Of a stretch of DNA of 64,000 bases, positions 57,453 to 64,000 are shown piece after piece. The notes under the pieces are model-generated. The model ran no database searches. It saw nothing but the letters and a program-made list of their open reading frames with translations, and had not been told where the DNA came from. How positions within the stretch are numbered: position 1 is the stretch's first letter; the number at the start of each line of letters is the position of its first letter. Location of the stretch: NCBI GenBank assembly GCA_963995525.1, contig OZ023206.1, positions 73,562,506 to 73,626,505 of the forward strand, in the 5' to 3' direction. Made by a program: the position numbers and the translations under genes. Source of the DNA: Escarpia spicata. Its lineage: Eukaryota; Annelida; Polychaeta; Sabellida; Siboglinidae.

Positions 57453-58730
57453 TGCATGCGTCATAACATTGTGATACCTTAAATATTTGACAGAATGTAT
57501 TATTTCTCAAAGGTAACTTTGAAATATATTGAGATACGCCAATCAAGTCCTAATTATGCAGGTCTCATTAATATTATCACAGCATATTATCCTGCCTCTA
57601 ATCTACACATTTAGGCCTATAACGTTAAAACACCATCATGGTATCTGCCAAGACTTGTTATCAGTACTTGTTAATTTAAAATGTAATATTCTTCAACTTT
57701 TACTAGACTTTCATAAACGTAGTAAGTAAACGTGTGCCTAGTAAGTTTTGATACAAGGCTAAGTAAGTTTTTAGCAAGGTACTGTACGGTTCATATGACA
57801 ATTCACGTACTTACGCAAAACACATTTCTTGTGCAATGACTTTTATTTTATTGTTTTATTCCCCCCTCCTCACTAACAAAAATATCTCAACAATCCGTAA
57901 TCCTAGCATTCACATTGGTGTGGCCTTAGCCATGAATTGTCGCAGCTAGGTCCTGGAGATGGATACGTCAGGACCCAAATTCAGATAAGAAACAAAATGA
58001 AAAAAATATATAAAGATGTCAAAGACCACAACCAAAGACAAATGTCCCCAATTTGCCGGATGATGCCGACCCCACTGCACCGACAGACTTCGTGCAGACG
58101 CTACATATTTAACCCGGGTTAAATTACGCTTCGTGTAGACGCAGGTTTAACACGGGGTAAAATGACCCGGGTTATCTTTTATTTGGGTATCGCCGTCCGT
58201 GTAGATGCAGCTAATGTTCAACACGTCATTTACAACTTATTAAATCTTGTTAAATAATGTTAAACACTGTTAAGCATTGTTGAATCTTGTAAACTCTCTG
58301 AGGTCGAGGTAACCTTCCAACAGTTGGCTACGGCGCACTTTTGCCTATTTTTAGACGGCTTATGATGTCAGTGCGGGCGTGTTGTGTCACCGGTTGTATC
58401 AGCTGACTTCTCGTCAAGCTGACTGCTCGTCAACAACCCTGTCTTGTACCACTTGCAGCTGCACAGTGCGGCGGTCGTAGCTTCGAGAGACTGGAAGGTA
58501 TACTCGCGCTCCCTCGCAGAACGGACGATCATCGCCAAACATTAAGTAAGTTTGGGTTTCTGTTGTTGCAATTGTGGTGGTGATTGGTTGTGACTGTGTT
58601 TGTTCACTGCGACAGAACAAGCACGCGGACAACGTACTTCGCAGTATCCAGAACAAGGCCAAATATTTAAGTTTAAATTTTTATTTTGTTGCCCTTAAAA
58701 ATGTATGCATGATCAGAAATGTCCACTTTT
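57100..58730. other. Intergenic, no gene assigned
   Basis: Apart from the palindrome, the only structure is at 58,080-58,175: a partial tandem repeat containing the palindromes tttaacccgggttaaa and gacccgggttat together with cgtgtagacgca. ORFs (57529, 57937, 58574) lack motifs. Confidence 0.5.
57381..57466. repeat. Palindrome with (TA)n centre
   Basis: ttatgacgcatgcatc + (TA)n + gatgcatgcgtcataa: exact inverted arms of 16 unique bases around a ~54-base TA run, next to another TA run at 57,359-57,380. Confidence 0.9.
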
Positions 58731-58734
58731 TGCG

Positions 58735-61480
58735 AGTATGGTCCTATGCCAGAAGCTGGTCTAACTTTTTAAATCATGGGCTTAAACCTAAGATTAAGTT
58801 CAGAAAGTGGACTGAATTTAGTATGTATGCCAGAAGGTGGATTAACTTTAATCCCAGGTTTAGTCCACTGGATTAAACCTCAAAAGTTAGCCCTGTTCCA
58901 GGGTATGATTAGTGGTGGACTAACTCTCACAAATCAATAACTTGTAATCATGTTATTGCATACTGTAGTGATTTCAAACTAAACACTCTTTTACACACAT
59001 TGCTATAGTATAGGTTTCCATGCTATTACATTATTTTCTGTGTACCTAAAACCATCAAAGTGTGTAAACCTACGTTTACTCAGGACATTTAAACAGAAAA
59101 TTAACCTCAAGCCGAAACCACTTTTAACTCAATACAAACATTAACAAAAATAACGAAATGTAAAAAAAAATATCGTGAATCGGCGAGTATCTGCTTATAG
59201 CAACGCTTTGCTAGAGAAGAAATGTGAGTGGGACTTACTCGGTCCGTGTGGACGCCCCTAAGCCTGCCGGGATTCCTTCCCCATAAGACCAACAATAGTT
59301 ATAAGGTATTTTCACAACTTTATAATATACTTGCATTGAATTAATGTGCGTTTCTATAAACTGTTAAGTTGTTAATTATTAATTTGTTAATTTACGCACT
59401 TAAATTAATTAATCAAGTAATTAATGATTCCAGAAAGTAGTTTAATTAACTTTACTACAAAAACTGGTAATTTAATTTGCAAATTCCCAATTAACTCTCA
59501 ATTAAATGCTGATTTAAAATCGACTGCAAATGAGTAGGTCATGTCCATGTTACCTATAGGTGTTTCCTCCCGTTTCTTATACAAAAATAGTCGTACCTTA
59601 ATGTAATCTGCAATTTTACACATAACATAATATTTATGTTTAATTCAATTAAAGTTAATGTAATTGAACAATTTCAATAATTAACTGTAATTGTTCTGAT
59701 GTGTGATATAAATTGGTACATTTCTGAGTTAATTTGCCTAATGTCTGCATTGCGTAGTGAAATTAACTATTTTATGTTAATTGTATTAATTAACATTTGC
59801 ATAAAGTCAACTTTAATTAAATTAATTAATTTTACTAAACTACTAAAGTATTTAATTGAGAAATTCACAATTTACTCTCAACTAAGCGTTCATTTAAAAA
59901 GGTTATTAATTAGTATTTTGTGTTCATGTTATCTAGGTGTTTCCTCTACTTTCTTACAAAAATAAGTTGTTTCGGAAGTTGAACAGCAAGTTTAACAACA
60001 TATCATGTAACTGCTGTTGTTAATTCAAATACAGTTAATGTAATCCAGAAATTGTATACATTAATTTAGTTGACCTAGTGCTGTTAATTGATAAATGGTT
60101 GAGTTTAACTGCAATGTATGTAATTAACTTATCAACTTAATTGTCCCATGTTTGCATTGCATTCTGTAATTGACAGATTAAAAATAATAGTCATTAACAT
60201 TTCCAGAAATTTTAGTTCAAAGTAATTAATTAACTTTTCCTGAACATGTTAATTTGATTTAAATGAAAAAATCCCAATTAACTCACAAATACATGTTAAT
60301 TTTAAATTCAAGTTCTAAGAGACATATAAACAGGCAACCAGCCAGCCAGCCAACCAACCAACTGGACAGGCGGACAGACAAACATGCGTAATTTGATGTT
60401 GACTTATTTTTTTAATACTCTGTCTTCCAAAAAATTTTGTCAATTTGTTTATGCCCATGTAGCCACTGCATAATCAACTACATAATCAACACAATCAGCT
60501 CAATGTACAGCCACTACACAATCAACTACATAATCAACACAATCAGCTGTATGTGCAGCCACTACATAATCAACTATACAATCAACACAATCAGCTCTAT
60601 GTACAGCCACTACACAAGCAACTATATGATCAACACAATCAGCTCTATGTACAGCCACTACACAATCAACTATAAAATCAACACAATCAGCTTTATGTAC
60701 AGCCACTACACAATCAACTATATAATCAACACAATCAGCTCTATGTACAGCCACTACACAATCAACTACATAATCAACACAATCAGCTCTATGTACAGCC
60801 ACTACATAATCAACTATACAATCAACACAATCAGCTTTATGTACAGCCACTACACAATCAACTATAAAATCAACACAATCAGCTTTATGTACAGCCACTA
60901 CACAATCAACTATACAATCAACACAATCAGCTTTATGTACAGCCACTACATAATCAACTATATAATCAACACAATCAGCTCTATGTACAGCCACTACACA
61001 ATCAACTATAAAATCAACACAATCAGCTTTATGTACAGCCACTACACAATCAACTATATAATCAACACAATCAGCTCTATGTACAGCCACTACACAATCA
61101 ACTACATAATCAACACAATCAGCTCTATGTACAACCACTACACAATCAACTACATAATCAACACAATCAGCTCTATGTACAGCCACTACACAATCAACTA
61201 CATAATCAACACTACCAGCTCTATGTACAGCCACTACACAATCAACTATATAATCAACACAACAATCAGCTCTATGTACAGCCACGCTAAAGTACATCCA
61301 ACCAGATGTGAAATATGAGAACCCTGTAGTTTACCAACGAGGTGATAGAAATGCACTGGGAATTCCACAAGAGGGCACTTTATAACAACACCAACGTGGG
61401 TTTAATCCTTGGATTAGTATATCACAGGACTAAACATTTTGTGGCATATGGAATAACTTAGTCCCAGGGTCAGTCCCTGA
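58735..61480. mobile_element. AT-rich TTAATTAA element, copy 2, complete
   Basis: Left end: gtatggtcctatgccagaag, ctggtctaac with subterminal repeats (gccagaagctggtctaac, cagaaagtggactgaattta, gccagaaggtggattaactt, aatcccaggtttagtccac). Right end: ggactaaac, ttttgtggcatatggaataa, cttagtcccagg: imperfect reverse complements. Interior AT-rich with TTAATTAA words and a 48-bp minisatellite. No transposase frame, so non-autonomous. TIR plus subterminal repeats is the pattern of a cut-and-paste DNA transposon, superfamily not determined. Confidence 0.7.
60455..61290. repeat. 48-bp minisatellite, ~17 units, in AT-rich element
   Basis: Unit: gccactacacaatcaactat, ataatcaacacaatcagctc, tatgtaca. The unit length of 48 leaves both strands open for ~265-293 codons with a 16-residue repeat (HYTINYIINTISSMYS on plus). 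Copy 1 (55,860) has a single unit, so this is an expansion, not a gene. Confidence 0.95.

Positions 61481-64000
<2,520 letters not shown>

Noticed and set aside
60437..61318. 293-codon repetitive protein
   Set aside because: 48-bp minisatellite whose length is a multiple of three; the related element copy has one unit.

Overview
The window looks like a non-coding-rich stretch of an animal genome, most likely a lophotrochozoan and probably a mollusc. The evidence is spliced eukaryotic exons with gt..ag junctions, one secreted or cell-surface gene of a type I associate with molluscs, abundant CR1/L2/RTE LINE and Ty3/gypsy debris, Tc1 DNA transposons, tRNA-derived SINEs and very large microsatellites. 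The species call is inference. There is no bacterial, organellar or CRISPR content.

Layout. (1) 1-13,100: the 3' part of one plus-strand gene, six recognisable exons (841-984, 2511-2676, 3884-4047, 8950-9045, 10171-10584, 12195-12676). It encodes degenerate LDL-receptor class B (YWTD) repeats, a domain resembling the farnesoic-acid O-methyltransferase-like (FAMeT) fold, and a Cys-rich C-terminal domain. Its introns hold a decayed CR1 LINE, a foldback element, an L2-type tail and long microsatellites. (2) 13,483-15,283: a ~95-bp satellite with higher-order structure. (3) 17,000-22,800: a SINE, a 5'-truncated CR1, a pseudogene fragment with one in-frame stop, a 360-bp CT tract, and an L2-like LINE with a twin-priming 5' inversion.

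(4) 23,312-45,927: the most striking structure. Two ~4-kb inverted arms (left 23,312-27,180; right 41,319-45,927) each carry one copy of a YWTD exon, in opposite orientation. Between them lie four tandem copies of a 3,859-bp composite unit: a dead Ty3/gypsy element with SINE copies inside it and a Tc1 element inserted exactly at a TA in its RNase H region. The right-arm exon has lost its splice-acceptor AG.

(5) 48,700-57,100 and 58,735-61,480: two copies of an AT-rich, TTAATTAA-punctuated element with degenerate terminal inverted repeats. The first is broken by an RTE-clade LINE that itself holds a CR1 LINE; the second carries a 48-bp minisatellite expanded to ~17 copies. (6) The remaining stretches (12,700-13,480; 15,290-17,090; 18,330-19,000; 45,930-48,700; 57,100-58,730; 61,480-64,000) contain simple repeats or nothing I can assign.

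The one apparently functional protein-coding gene is the YWTD/FAMeT-like gene. All transposon reading frames are broken, except that ORF1 of the minus-strand CR1 is long and open but has lost a catalytic residue. I had no search tools: family assignments rest on motifs read by eye, and coordinates of repeat edges are good to roughly 10-50 bases.
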